Under the pieces are notes generated by a model. The model saw only the letters and a list, made by a program, of their open reading frames with translations. It was not told the DNA's origin and did no database searches. From Dromiciops gliroides (Eukaryota; Chordata; Mammalia; Microbiotheria; Microbiotheriidae): 64,000 nt of DNA. Positions within the stretch are counted from its first letter, which is position 1. Each line of letters opens with the position of its first letter. This document shows, in pieces, positions 48,058 through 59,904 of the stretch. The stretch lies in contig NC_057862.1 in assembly GCF_019393635.1 (NCBI RefSeq), positions 97,828,659-97,892,658 of the forward strand, read 5' to 3'. Made by a program: the position numbers and the translations under genes.

Positions 48058-48140
48058 TTTATTTATTTATATATATCTGTGTATGTATATATACGTATGC
48101 ATATAAATACATACATACATACATACCTACATGTATCTGT
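48058..48140. repeat. TA/ACAT simple repeats
   Basis: TTTATTTATTTATATATA passes into five ACATAC units. Confidence 0.85.
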
Positions 48141-48225
48141 ATAGTATCAAAGCATACTGGTAGTCATAGATAAATTGTCTCAGGACATTTTTGAGTGTTT
48201 TCTGTAAGAGATAACTGTGTTTGGG

Positions 48226-48387
48226 GGGGGGGGCTAGGTAGCGCAGTGGATAAAGCACTGGGCCTGGATTCAGAAGACCTGAGTTCAAATCTGGCCTCAG
48301 ACACTTGACACTTACCAGCTGTGTGACCCTGGGCAAGTCACTTAACCCCCATTGCCCCGCAAAAAAACCAAACAAACAAAAAAAAGT
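48226..48387 (+). repeat. tRNA-derived SINE 210 bp before the second LIM4 exon
   Basis: The head is reduced to a G run and CTAGGTAGCGCAG; it ends ATTGCCCCGC plus an A/CAAA tail. Confidence 0.92.
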
Positions 48388-48599
48388 GGTAACTATATTT
48401 TCTTTAGCGTAAATAAGGACTTAACTATGGAAAATATATCCAAACCCTTTTGGGAAGTTTCTTATTCCATTCTTTGAGAGTGAATGATTCCCTTTAAATC
48501 CAAGTCATGGGGATGTAAACAATGCTCAACAATTTTGTGGCTTCTTACTCTTTCTTCTGGAGCCATTTTACTGTTAACTGATTCATTTTGTCTTCCCAG

Positions 48600-48658
48600 G
48601 TTCTACCGTTTGGCATCCCGACTGTAAGCAGTCTACTAAGACTGAGGAGAAACTCCGG
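48600..48658 (+). CDS. ABLIM1: ABLIM1 coding exon: end of the fourth LIM domain and start of the linker
   Basis: This 59 bp exon follows a CTTCCCAG acceptor and precedes a GTAAGG donor. Its first two bases complete the glycine codon left open at 43184, giving GSTVWHPDCKQ and then STKTEEKLR; it ends in phase 0. The WHPDC segment supplies the last two zinc ligands of LIM4, with His6 standing where most LIM domains have Cys, and Cys9 as the eighth. The peptide agrees with human ABLIM1 as I recall it, and differs from ABLIM2 and ABLIM3 in this variable stretch. It lies 5.4 kb downstream of the previous exon, in the same orientation and correct order. The next exon, which should open the serine-rich linker, is not seen before the assembly gap. 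Confidence 0.95.
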
Positions 48659-49106
48659 GTAAGGGAAGTTTGAGGACTGGTGCTTAGCTCTATTTACAAA
48701 CCAGATTGTTTTACATATTGGGTCACCCTTGGGCAAAACTGATTTCTCCTGTGCCTCAATATCTGATTATAGCCTATTGCTCCAAATTATAGAGATGGAT
48801 GCTAGTCTTGCCTTGCTAAAGCAATTTCCCAAAAAAAACCACATGAAGGGAAATTTGAATAATACAGATGATAAAAGGAAATCATTTGGTCTTTGTTTCA
48901 ACATCTTTGCAATCTACTAGTCATGCCTTAGTACTACTTTGTTGAATTTAGCACAAAACAGATTCCCATTTCAACCTAAAGAAAGTTATCATTCATAACT
49001 TGAACATTAGTAATTATCAAAATGAACCCCTCAGAACCAAAATTGCCAAAGAAGCCTCAGTGTCCACAAGGTTGTTCTCTTACTTCTGGGTTGCATAATC
49101 AGAGAT
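48659..49106. other. Unique intronic sequence
   Basis: Nothing recognisable was seen. Confidence 0.4.
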
Positions 49107-49365
49107 TAGGAAGCTAAGTGGTACGGGGGATATTGTGTTGGACTTGATCCCAGAAGAAAGACCTGAATTCAAATCCTGCCTCAGACACTTACTAGCTGTG
49201 TGACTCCAGATAAGTCACATGACATTATCAGCCTTTAGTTTTTTCATCTGTAAGTTGGATTTAATAATAGCCCCTACCTCACAGGGTTATTGTGAGGACC
49301 AAATGAGATAATATATACAAAGTGCTTTTCAGACCTTAAAGAGATATATAAATGATAGCTATTGA
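49107..49365 (+). repeat. CORE-SINE (MIR/THER-like)
   Basis: GAATTCAAATCCTGCCTC, TAGCTGTGTGACTCCAG and GGTTATTGTGAGGACCAAA. Confidence 0.75.
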
Positions 49366-49369
49366 TATT

Positions 49370-50030
49370 CACAGTGGGAAGGCATCTTGGTAGCCATATG
49401 GCCCAACCCATACCTAAAAAACAATCCCACAACATTCTACACATTCTACAAGTGATCATTCAGCCTCCACTTGAAAGCCCTCTACCTCCTCATTCAGACC
49501 ATTCCATTCTTGACAGATGTTAGCATTTCCCCCCATTTAAAATAAGCCTAAATTTAATTCTTTACAACTACCACCTATTGCTTTTTTGGGGGCAGGGTAA
49601 TGAGGGTTAAGTGACTTGCCTAGGGTCACACAGCTAGTAAGTGTCAAGTGTCTGAGACCAGATTTGAACTCAGGTCCTCCTGAATCCAGGGCTGGTGTTT
49701 TATCCACTGCACTACCTAGCTGTCCCTCTCACCTATTGCTTCTTAGACTGCCCTCCAGAAAAGGCACAACCTTCCTTGAAGATACATCCTTCCCTAGTCT
49801 TCTTTTCACGAGACTAAATACCTCCATTTCCTTCAATCACGCCTCTTATGACATCACCATGAGGCCCTTTCCCATGCTAGTTACCCTCCTCTCCATATTC
49901 CCTAGCTTTTCTATACCCTGCCTAAAATGTGACCTATAGAACTGAACACACTGTCTCAGAGGTGGTGTGATGAGGGCAGAACACCATGGAACTCTCACCG
50001 TCTTATTCCTCCTCTTAAGGGGAACAAACT
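49370..50030 (+). repeat. CR1/L3-like LINE relic split by a SINE
   Basis: AGCCTCCACTTGAAAGCCC, CATTCCATTCTTGACAG and TTGCTTCTTAGACTGCCC fit the order of an old CR1/L3 3' region. Family assignment is from memory. Confidence 0.5.
49584..49729 (-). repeat. tRNA-derived SINE, reverse
   Basis: Its direct repeat is CACCTATTGCTT (49572-49583, 49730-49741). Confidence 0.95.
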
Positions 50031-50272
50031 CATCAGGTGGCTTTGGAATTCAGCACAAGGAAAGTTCAGGTGCCCCCTCCCCCACTATAATCCTATAATT
50101 TTTAATAAAAACCAGGAGAATAGTGCCCTATCATTAGAATATGTTGGGGGTTTTTACCCTCAAAGTCCTCTGCTAGTTTTAAGTAAATTCTCAGAGTAGC
50201 TCTAAGGCAGGCAAAAAGACTAGGCCTCCAAGTAGGGTCAGAACCTAGACTTGCATGCTACATGGAGTTTAG

Positions 50273-50390
50273 ACAAACAGTGTGATGGAGTGGGCAAAGG
50301 GCCGGCCTTGGCATTAGGATGACTTAGTCCTGCCTGTATCATATACTCACTGCAGGATGATGGGCAAGTCACTTAACTTCTCAGTACTTT
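50273..50390 (+). repeat. MIR-like relic
   Basis: GATGGAGTGGGCAAAGGGCC and ATGGGCAAGTCACTTAAC. Confidence 0.6.
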
Positions 50391-50544
50391 TGCTATGGCT
50401 ACAATTTAGAGACAAGTTCAAGAGCGGTATCAGTGAAGGGAGTTACCATACCAGAAGTTACCTGCACTCATGAAATCACAGATCCAGACCTTCTCCTACT
50501 CCTCCCCCCTACTCCCACCTCCCCCCCAAAAAAAGACATTTGCC

Positions 50545-50800
50545 ACTCAGGAAGCTAAGTGATGCAGTAAATAAGAATTTCCAGCCCTGGAGTCAGGAAG
50601 ACCCAAGTTCAAATCTGATCTCAGTCAGTTATTAGCTATGTGACCTTGGCTAAGTCATTTAACATTTGTTTGCCTCAGTTTCCTCATCGTAAAATGGGGA
50701 TGATTTTAATAATAGTAAATAATAAAACACCTACCTCTTGGTATTGTAATGAGGATCCCATGAGATAATAATTGTACAAAGGTTAGCTATTACATTAACT
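50545..50800 (+). repeat. CORE-SINE (MIR/THER-like)
   Basis: GGAAGCTAAGTGATGCAG, CAAGTTCAAATCTGATC and GCCTCAGTTTCCTCATCG. Confidence 0.75.
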
Positions 50801-51394
50801 ATTATATTAGTATATAATTTGTACCATATTGTTATAACTGTTGGCTACTATATTAATCCCAGAATTCTCTCCCTGTGGTAGGCAGTATTTATTAGAACAA
50901 GAATGAACAGGCTTTGGATGTGTGAGAGCAAACCCGGTGCCCACATGACTGAAGGAAGCTTTCTCTGGTGGCCCAGCACCAAGAGGGTCTGGAGTTTATT
51001 TCAACCAGTTTGGTTTCACAAAGAAGGGTTTTCCTGGACTTTCTTTAGCAGTCTACATTTGATTATGCTAGTTGTTTTACTAGTTTGCCCTTTGCTATTA
51101 TAAGAAGTAATATGGCTGACCAATTAATTTACTGAACTCATTACCAGAGCAGCAAGTGTTAGTAATGTGGACACCGCGATTAATGTAACTTATGAGTATT
51201 AACCTTCTGAAAAAGCATCGGGCCCCTTTTGCTCTAGCTTTTGCCAGTTTTACCAGATGTTGCAGCTGTTCTTTCTAGTGTCTTTGTTTCACTTAATTAC
51301 ACACGCACACATAAACACACATACACATGTTATCCTTTGTTCTTTTTTGTTTCAAGTACATGCAATCTCCCAAGTCCTAAGAGCTTAAAGAATA
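50801..51394. other. Unique intronic sequence
   Basis: Only a short CA-rich patch near 51300 stands out. Confidence 0.4.
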
Positions 51395-51562
51395 TCTCTA
51401 CATGACCTCAAGTCCAACAACACCCTCATTCTATTTATGAAGAAAACCAAGGCTGAGTGGTTAAATGTGCCCAGGGCCACACAGCCAGTAAGTATAGGAC
51501 TAGACCTCAGGTCTTTCTGACTTCAAGTCTCGAGTTCTGTCCACAATGACACCTTGCTGCTT
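51395..51562 (-). repeat. MIR-like SINE, reverse
   Basis: GCCCAGGGCCACACAGCC and GACCTCAGGTCTTTCTGAC. Confidence 0.7.
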
Positions 51563-52086
51563 CAAATCAGATGGCAATGTTTTGTAATTCACATGTTTTG
51601 GGTATCTTTCCTTTCTCTGTGATGTGCAAACACTCTCGCCTTAGTACTCACAGTTATCTTGGGCAATGGTCAAGAAAAAAATGATGAAGACTCTCACAGA
51701 ATGGAAGGAAAAAGGAAAAGATGACAGGATTTTCCACTACTTTTTTTAGTGAGGACACAACAGAAGCTGCAGAACATCCTTTAAACTCTGTGTAATACCA
51801 TTAGCCCATCTGCAAGATGATTGAGCTGCTGACCTCCCTCCAGTAAATTTTGCATATGAATGATCTGGGAATTGATTGCATAAAACCCTGATGCCACAAG
51901 GAAAGGACTGATAAGTCCTTAATAAAGACATTTATTCTCAAATGGCAAATGTTCAATAGAGCCATGAGATGGCCATGAGATAGTCATGCCATGATACCCA
52001 GAAACCATCTTGTTAGCTCTGCTCACATCTCCTACCATCACCATGATGTTATTGGTGGATTCTGGATCTATCATTTTACCCTAGTC
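51563..52086. other. Unique intronic sequence
   Basis: Nothing recognisable was seen. Confidence 0.4.
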
Positions 52087-52110
52087 TTTAGACAAGTCTT
52101 TTATATAATC

Positions 52111-52249
52111 TCCCCGACCCCATGAGGATTAAGTGACTTGCCCAGGGTCACACAGCTAATAAGTGCCAAATGTCTGAGGCCAGATTTGAATTGAGGTCCT
52201 CCTGAATCCAGGGCTGGTGCTTTAGCCATTATGCCACCTAGCTGCCCCT
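52111..52249 (-). repeat. tRNA-derived SINE, reverse
   Basis: It ends CACCTAGCTGCCCC. Flanks share AGRCAAGTCTTTTA as an imperfect target duplication (near 52090 and 52250). Confidence 0.9.
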
Positions 52250-52569
52250 AGGCAAGTCTTTTAAAGTATAGATGAACTTATTAAAAGGCCAGATATTTCT
52301 ATCTATAGAGATGCATAGATATACATGTTCAGATACACATATCCATGTGTATATAATATATTTACATATATGTAATATGAATATATATCTTTTTTTTCCT
52401 CTTCGTGCATACTGGGCAAGAGTAGCCCAGTGTATTCATGCTTTAGATCTGCTTAAGAGAGCTAAAGTTTACCATGGGATTCATTAATACTCTAGTGCAG
52501 CCTAGTTCTCCTACCAGAGGATCCAGTTCAACAACTACCATGTTCCCTTACCTCTAGAGGATGTGGCCC

Positions 52570-52725
52570 CATGGTGGAAAGGAAAGAGCAGTGAATTTAG
52601 AGTCAATGGATCAAATTTATACTTATGACCTTGAGCAAGTTATTTCATCCCCTCTCCCCATCCATACCATAAAGAAGGTTGGCTCAATGACCTTGAAGGT
52701 CTCTTCCAACTCTAAAACTACAGTG
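52570..52725 (+). repeat. MIR-like SINE
   Basis: GAGCAGTGAATTTAGAGTC and GACCTTGAAGGTCTCTTCC. Confidence 0.7.
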
Positions 52726-53134
52726 CTGAGGATCCCAAGTCTTCCCAGGGTATAATGGAACTCTGAAGTGTGGTCTTTGCTGTTCTAGTTGTGCCTACAG
52801 AGCACTCACTAGCATAGATAACCCTGGAGGCACCATCATTAGGAAACTGACTTGTGGATAGATGAAATCAATCTTGTGATCTCTTGAGAGTATTTCTACA
52901 TTGGCCAATTCCTGAGTCAAACTCTGCAGCAGTGTACCCTTAGTGCAGTTTCCATAGTAAAATGGGATAAAAACAACTGCTCAGTATCCCCACTGAGTAA
53001 TCCACAGTCTGGCTATTTTATAACTCAGGCAAAGTTTACGAAAACAGATTTTTTAAGAGCTTCTCAGTAGTCTTCTTTATCAATGTATCATAAGAATTTT
53101 CAGGCCAAAGTTAATTGGGTGGGGAGCCCCATTC

Positions 53135-53260
53135 TGTAGCCAGTCAATCAACGAGTACTTTTTAAATTCCTACTGTGATTCAGGCACAGTGCTAGGCACT
53201 GGAGGTTCCTGCAAAAATGAAGCTGCAACAGTCCTCAAAGAGCAGATTCTATAGGACAAA
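53135..53260 (-). repeat. L2 3' end, reverse
   Basis: CAATCAACGAGTACTTTTTAA and GGCACAGTGCTAGGCACTGG. Confidence 0.8.
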
Positions 53261-53473
53261 TATATATACATATAAGTGAATACCAGATAGAATCAAAGTA
53301 GATAGAGGTTATGGGAGCCTGGGGAGCACTAACTGCTGAAGATTTGGAAGGTATCATATACTTGGACTGTGATCATTGAGTGGCAAGCAATATATGATGC
53401 TGTGATCAGGGATTTGCTGTTGACTTTACAGATAATGTATTTGTAATTATTAATGAATGGTAAACACCTTTAT

Positions 53474-53486
53474 NNNNNNNNNNNNN
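53474..53486. other. Assembly gap (13 N)
   Basis: Thirteen N bases break the sequence. On the right the sequence resumes inside the 3' tail of a SINE (TGCCTCACC then A-rich), so at least the SINE body, about 130 bp, should be missing if the flanks are truly adjacent. The gap separates the two groups of ABLIM1 exons that are in the wrong order. Confidence 0.99.
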
Positions 53487-53513
53487 TGCCTCACCTAAAA
53501 AACGAAACAAAAC
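53487..53513 (+). repeat. SINE 3' tail cut by the assembly gap
   Basis: TGCCTCACCTAAAAAACG then AAAC repeats: only the tail remains to the right of the gap. Confidence 0.85.
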
Positions 53514-53802
53514 AAAAATTTTATGTATCTTTTTAGTTTCAGCACACTAATCAAGAAATCAACTGGCATTTAAGACTCACCTACTTTGTTTCAGGAGCTG
53601 TTATATTCTCAAGTCTTTGGGCAGTGGGTTTATGTCCAAGTTCTCATCATTGTTTACTCTCTGCCAAATGGCCATACTCCATACCTTGCCAATATATTAA
53701 CATAGGGATAGTGCATGCTTATTTTATCATGTGTGTTTAATATTTAACCAGAGATTCTAGGATGGCATAATGAGAGTATGAAAAAGAGTCAGGTCACACA
53801 CA

Positions 53803-53833
<31 letters not shown>

Positions 53834-54850
53834 CCCAACACCAAACAAATAAATACAAACACCAGAGAGAAGTAATAATTTTTAATAATCTGTGCACAGA
53901 CCAACCAACAAAAAATTACTAGAAGAAAACAATGAAAATTGCTGATTCTATTAAAAATTACTGAATCAACTAAAATACTAGGAGTGGAGAAGGAAAAAAT
54001 GAGCCATGAAAGATAGCTGGAAAAAAAGTCCACAGGTAGATAAATGTTTACCAAAGGAATTCAGCAAGAATTGGTAATCATAAAAGAAAAATCAAGAGAC
54101 CAAAAAAAAAGAACATTTTATTGTAAAAGTGTAATTAGTTTAGGTGTTTTATTTAGTTCAAATCAACAAGTCCAAAGGTATAATATAAAAGTTTCTTCAT
54201 TGAATATAAGTAACTTTTTAAAAAAAGTAATTTTTCCAAAGCACCACACCTTTGTTATTAAGGGATATGCCAAATAAAATCTCAGAGGGCCAGAATTAGA
54301 TGGTAATTTGACAATTATGAGTAATAATATTAATGTTGATGTTATAAGATTATATTCTATTCAAATAAGCTTTAAGATGTGAATGGGATGATTACTTTTA
54401 TATTTTAAAGACCATATTTGTAAGAAAGGCATTATGGTGCTATTTGGAAGAAGTAGAAAGTAGGAAACAATAAGAATTAAGGATTTTTTAACTATTTAGA
54501 GTTCAATCTTAGCCTTCTCATGTATCCCTATTAGTACCTTCTGCTCAAGGCAGTTCCCAACTATGATGGCACCAGATAAAGGATACAGTACTTGTTTTCC
54601 CATAAAGAGAATGTGCCAGGGACTTTTGCAGGTAGCCAAGTTGCCTAAGGAAGAAAGGAAAAAAAGAATCACCAGGAGAAATCTGTTTCCTGACATTGGG
54701 TTGTGAAAGCAAAGCAAGTTTATTCACAACTGCCTATATCATCAATGAACAAATTTTAAATCCTGCCAATTTTTAGACAGAATGCCATTTAATTAATAAG
54801 CTATGTTCACAATACTGTGTTATCACTATATAAAAGAGAGGAGGTATCAT
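53514..54850. other. Unique AT-rich sequence with a CA repeat
   Basis: The CA repeat spans 53795-53835 with one interruption. No gene was seen. Confidence 0.45.
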
Positions 54851-54854
54851 CTTG

Positions 54855-54960
54855 TTTCAACAAAATTATTAAGTACCAACAATGTGCAAGGCACTGAGAA
54901 TAAAAAATAATATTGGAAATTCAAAAACAAGACTATTACCTCAAAGATTTACTGGGGTCA
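54855..54960 (-). repeat. L2 3' end, reverse (diverged)
   Basis: TTCAACAAAATTATTAAGTAC and AATGTGCAAGGCACTGAG. Confidence 0.65.
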
Positions 54961-55744
54961 GGAGGAGTAATACAATATGGAGCGTAAGATCATAGATTTA
55001 GAGCTGAAAATATGGGTATACTGGAAATTGTTTAATAATTACCTTTCTGGAAAAGATGTAACTGTGATACACGTCTAAATCTATTCTTCATTATTAACAT
55101 TTTCTACGTAATTTTTTTAAGTCTAGATAATCAACAAACCAATAAATCAGTCTCTGGTTTGTAACGTCTGCTTATTTCCAATGCATAAATGCTCACAATG
55201 AAAATTTAACAATCAGCTCTCTGATTGGAGCCGGCTCTATAATACCCCCTGGCTAAAAGGTACCTCTTAGGTTATCTAGTTCATCCCTTTAATTTTCCAG
55301 ATGAAAAAATGGGGGCCAGAAAAGTTGAGACTTATGTAGCATAAGCTTTGGGCTTATCCTCTCATCTCACTCTCAGACTAGCAAATTGAGTAACCAGAAT
55401 GCAGCTGCCTACTTGTCCCCTCTAGGTTCTAAGGGTATAGAAACTATTTCTCCAGTACTATCATTCATGAGCCCCAACTGGAGTGCTTCTCTCATTGAAT
55501 ATCAGTTGATATCAATTAGCCAACCAGACTTAATTAGCTTGTAGAAATAAGTATTTACTAAGATGATAGAGTAAGAATAATTGATACAAACATTTCTCAA
55601 AATTAAAGTCATGCTCTTCCACAAATATATAGAGCCCTGGCAAAAATGGACTCCACTTAGAGACCACAGTGGGTAACTCATAGATTCTGGTTGCTATAAA
55701 TCTTTTTCTCCTTTTTATGGGGTTCTCATCAAGTTTCCCTATGA
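54961..55744. other. Mostly unique sequence
   Basis: A reverse MIR-like piece at about 55260-55340 (TTTCCAGATGAAAAAATGGG) is the only recognisable part. Confidence 0.4.
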
Positions 55745-56000
55745 GGTGGCTATGGGGTCCAGTAGATAGAGTGCTGATCCCAGAGTCAAGAAGACTCAAG
55801 TTCAAATTTGGCCCGAGACACTTTTTAGCTGTGTGACCCTGTGTAAGTCACTTAACTTCTGTTGCCTCAGTTTCCTCAACTCTAAAATAGGGATAATAAT
55901 AGCACCTCCCTTGCCGTGTTGTTATGAGGATCAAATGAGTTAATTTTGTAAAAAGCACTCAACATACTGCCTGGCATGTAGTAGGTGCTATAGAAATGCC
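55745..56000 (+). repeat. CORE-SINE (MAR1/THER-like)
   Basis: GTCCAGTAGATAGAGTGCTG, CAAGTTCAAATTTGGCCC and TGTTATGAGGATCAAATGAG. Confidence 0.8.
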
Positions 56001-56479
56001 TCTTCCTTTCCTTTCCCTTCCCTGTAGGTGTGGGGTAGCTTTATGCTGGGCTAATCAGAAAGTCCTAAAGCTGGCTTCCTTCACTATGTTTAGTTTGTCC
56101 TCAACTCTAGATTCAGATGCTATCAGCCACTGCTGGTCTGGAGACACTGTTAGGATGCCCTGGAAAAGTTCAAAATTTTTTGACTTGTCAAAGTTTGCAA
56201 GATTAACTATTGTTTGGGGTGGTGGGGAGTAAGACACAGAAGTTCTCTTTCCCTTAAGCAATTGCTTCCCAAAGCCTTGACTTTATTGCTCATTTCTCTA
56301 TACTGGCCTACCCATTTGAATGCTCAGGTTCAGACTGGCTAGCTATTTTATCCATTCATCCTCAACCAATCCCAATAATTTTACTAGATAGCAACATTTA
56401 ATCTGGTCTAATGACTTTCATTCCTTCCAAACTGTGATCTATTTTCATACTTTTAGTTGATTGATTCAGTAGAGGTATT
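56001..56479. other. Unique intronic sequence
   Basis: Nothing recognisable was seen. Confidence 0.4.
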
Positions 56480-56615
56480 CTCACCTGATAAACATAGTTA
56501 GGTTGAGTGATTTATTAAATCAACCCTTACCCTTACACACAAGCAGTATGTGTTAGAGATGAAATTTTAACCTAGATCCTCTTATTCCAAAGCCAGAGTT
56601 CTTTCCACTGTACCA
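56480..56615 (-). repeat. MIR-like relic, reverse
   Basis: AGCCAGAGTTCTTTCCACTG closes the reversed MIR. Confidence 0.6.
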
Positions 56616-56639
56616 ATTTCCCTCCAGTCACCATATTCC

Positions 56640-57135
56640 CACTAGTATGTAGTTCAGCAAATACTGGGCTTATCTGTACAGGCTTCAAAGAGGAGGTAGA
56701 ACTGATCTGAGTGTTGAATGATGGTAATGGTTCTAAGAGGTAGAGGTAAAGAATGACTTCACTGCAGATATGTGAGATGACCTTGGCAAATTATACTGAT
56801 GTGGGATATATAAAGGTTGATTTTGGAGAACCGATGGGCCACTTAAAGTGAAATGTAAAGTTCACAAAGGAGTGTAATATGAAATAAGATTGGATAGATA
56901 GATTGGAGCCAGATTATGTAAAATTTGAAAAGCCAGTCAGGGTAGTTTATAGTTGACCACAAAGTCCATAAGGAGCTACAGAAGGTTTTTGAGCAAGGGA
57001 GTGACATGGACAGACCTGTGTCTTGGAAGATTCCTTTGGAAGCTATGGATAGGGTGGTTTAGGAATAGGGAGACCCCAATCAGGGAGAAAAGTTACGGGC
57101 TATTATGATAGGTGAAAGATGATGAGCTCTTGAAC
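56640..57135 (-). repeat. L2 LINE fragment, reverse
   Basis: GAGCAAGGGAGTGACATGG, GATTCCTTTGGAAGC and AATAGGGAGACCCCAATC follow the reversed L2 body. Confidence 0.6.
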
Positions 57136-57199
57136 TGGTGAAGGGGGCAGAGAGGAGCTTTTCTTTTTCTCCATATAAATGTGTAACCATCAGAACATG

Positions 57200-58110
57200 T
57201 AATATAGAGTATTTATTATGAGCCCCAAAGTCTGGCACAGCACTTATTATGTAAAGTTAGGTACTGTTTTGAGCACTAGGGATACAAAGAAAGGTGAAAA
57301 CAATCCTTTTCCTCTAGAAGGTTATAGTTTGGTGGTGGTGGGTTTGGGGGAGGGGTTGGAGGCAATTGAGATTAAATGACTTGCCCACAGTCATGAGGTC
57401 AGATTTGAACTCAGGTTCTCCTGACTCCAGAGCTGGTGCTCTATCCACTGTGCCACCTAGCTGCCCCAAGGTTACACTTTAATGGGAGAGAAAATAAAAT
57501 ACATAATGGGGTAGATGGAAGGTAATCTTAGAAGTAAAGGCTCTAGCAGCTTTGGAAAATGAACCAGGCCTCCTGAAGAAGATTTGAGCTGAGTCTTGAA
57601 GGAAGCCAGGAATCTTGAGGGGCAGAGATGAGAAGAGAGAGTATTTCAGACCTTGGAGAGAGCCAGGGTAAATGCCTGGAGATGGGAGATGGAGTCATGC
57701 ATGAGGAACAACAAAAGTAAGCTGGAATGACAGGATTGTAGAGTGTAGGGAAGGCTATATAAGAAGACTGGAAAGGTTGGAAGGGGCCGGTGGCAAACAA
57801 AGGACTTTATACAATCCTGGAAGTAATGTGAAACCACTGGAAATTGGGGGGGGGGCGAGGAAGATGTAGTCAGATCTGCTTTGTAGGAAAATCTCTTTGG
57901 CAGCTGAGTATAGGATGGATTGGAGTAGGGCAAGACTTGAATTAGGGAGACCAAGAAGGCTGATGTACTAGTCTAGGTAATAGGTTATAAGGACCTGAAC
58001 TAGGATGATGGTGGAATGAGTTGAGAGAAGGGGAAGTATAGGACAGATATTATGGAGGTCAAGATGTCAAGATTTGACAACTGATTGGATATTTGAGGTG
58101 GTGAATATGA
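57200..58110 (-). repeat. Long reverse L2 fragment, split by a SINE
   Basis: It runs from the 3' terminus (AGGTACTGTTTTGAGCACTAG) through GAGCTGAGTCTTGAAGGAAG, GGGTAAATGCCTGGAGATGG and GGACTTTATACAATCC into a GGAGACCAAGAAGGCTGATG part. A G9-10 run lies at about 57847. Confidence 0.7.
57340..57466 (-). repeat. tRNA-derived SINE, reverse, in the L2
   Basis: It is flanked by AAGGTTAYASTTT-like direct repeats (near 57318 and 57467). Confidence 0.88.
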
Positions 58111-59224
58111 TTAAAAAGCAGAAGATTTCACTGAGCTGAGCATATTTAAGAATAAATAATGGGATTGGTTGGGACTGGAGAGCAGTGGGGAGTGGATAGT
58201 CATGGTGGAAAGAAAAGAAAGTCACGCTCTCCATTTTTGAAGCAGTCATTCTCTTAGGTTAAGGTAATCAGAGTTTTCTTTTCACATTTCACATTTTCAC
58301 ATTTTGTCTTATTTTCTGGCCTTTGAGGTATTCCATTTGATCCAAGCTGTCCTTGGATTACTTTAGCTGAGGTTTCAGAAAAACTGCTTGCAGTTTTTGC
58401 TGTGTTTTCAGAGAAAGATTGGCAGCAAACTTGTTCTTCAAGTCACCCATTGAAGTTAGTATAAAAAGTAGCTCCCAATTAAGAGAGGCCTCCAACTGAG
58501 GATGTGGGTGTCATTATGTTCATTAAGAAAGTCCTATATTGTTATCTAGATTCATTAATCATTTGAATGAACATATAATCGAAGAGTGTTGCAAAATACC
58601 AAAGAAATCCTACAGAGAGCAATCTGATAATTGAAAAGAAAAAAAAAACAACCCTCTGCCAACTGTATCAGACATCACCCACAACTCCTTGCCAGTACTA
58701 AGAAAAAGAAACGTGGATACAAAAGCCCATAACTAATTTACAGAATAATTTACAGAATATTTTTGACTATGAAACGAATAGGGCAAAACCTCTGATACAC
58801 CTGCATATTCTTGTCTTCCCAAAGAATATTGGTAGGCTTCCTCCCCTTAGCAGAGCACTGGCAGATATTTCATAAAGGAGGATTCTGGGGTAGAGGATTT
58901 GGTCATTAGGAAGTAATAGTAATGTAAATTGAAAAGAAGGCAATAATAGTTTGTCATTAATAAAGTGTACTTGCAGGGAAGAAGCCTCCCTTTTGGTGGC
59001 TAATTTGCCTTCTTTATTCACAGACAAAGTTGTCATAATCTGTTCATGCATGAACAGCTTGGCCATGTGTGTGCGGTTGGTTCCCCTGGTCTGCTCATTA
59101 GCATTGTCCCTTGGAACTCAGAATTTCTTAGCCATAGAAGAGAATCTTAGATCCAAACTTAGTGTCTGTCATGATTTGTTATGTATGCTGGGTGATAACT
59201 AGGAATCTTTTATTAAGAGAAACA
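58111..59224. other. Unique sequence
   Basis: About 1.1 kb with no gene or clear repeat. Confidence 0.45.
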
Positions 59225-59425
59225 GCCTGGAATCCTGGAAAGGATTATTGGACTGGGAATCAGAAGGCAAGGGTTGAAAAATCCTGACTCTGACTCTTAG
59301 ATTGTTAAGTAGATGAATCATTTATTGATTGTTTACTGTGTGCCTAAGTTCTGACAAATATAACATAGTCTCTTCCCTCAAGATTACATTCTAATGGGGG
59401 AAGACAACATATAAAGAAGATTTGG
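59225..59425. repeat. Short MIR and reverse L2 relics
   Basis: GATTATTGGACTGGGAATC (MIR-like) and ATTTATTGATTGTTTACTGTG with GATTACATTCTAATGGGGG (L2 reverse). Confidence 0.55.
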
Positions 59426-59469
59426 AAGGGTTGCTAATGGGGTACGTCAGCGGTAGAGATGACCTTCAA

Positions 59470-59895
59470 ATGTCATCGAGCCCTGGATGTAGGCAAGATA
59501 AAGCCAAAGCTATCCTATAGGAATCTAGAGTGGTTCCAGGGATGGTATCCAGTTTTTCAGTGGGAAAGTAGTTAGAGATGATGCTCTGGGCGGAGACAGC
59601 ATGGCATAAAAATTACTGGAAAAGTGCTTTGGAGGCCTGGATCCAAGAAAGATAAGGCTAAGACTGGGCTATCCGAACCCAAAGAGGTTCCAAGGGTAAA
59701 GTCCAATTTTCCAGTGGGAAGGAGGTGGATAAGATTCGCTGGGTGGAGACATCATGGCATGAAGATAACTGGGAAGTACATTGGAGGTCTGGGGCTAGCA
59801 TACAGGAAAGATAAGGATAAGACTGCCCTTTCAGAATCCAGGGTGGTTCTAGGAGCAGAATCCAATTTTGCAATGGGGAGGAAGTGGAAATAGTG
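59470..59895 (+). repeat. Tandem repeat, about 2.7 copies of a 154-159 bp unit
   Basis: GATAARG at 59497, 59651 and 59810 marks equivalent unit positions. Each unit also carries GGTTCYARG, a CCARTTTTYCARTGGG motif, and (first two) GGAGACAKCATGGCAT. Units 2 and 3 share a reading frame, which yields a repetitive open frame with no start or domain that I trust. Confidence 0.8.
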
Positions 59896-59904
59896 GCCAG
59901 AGTG

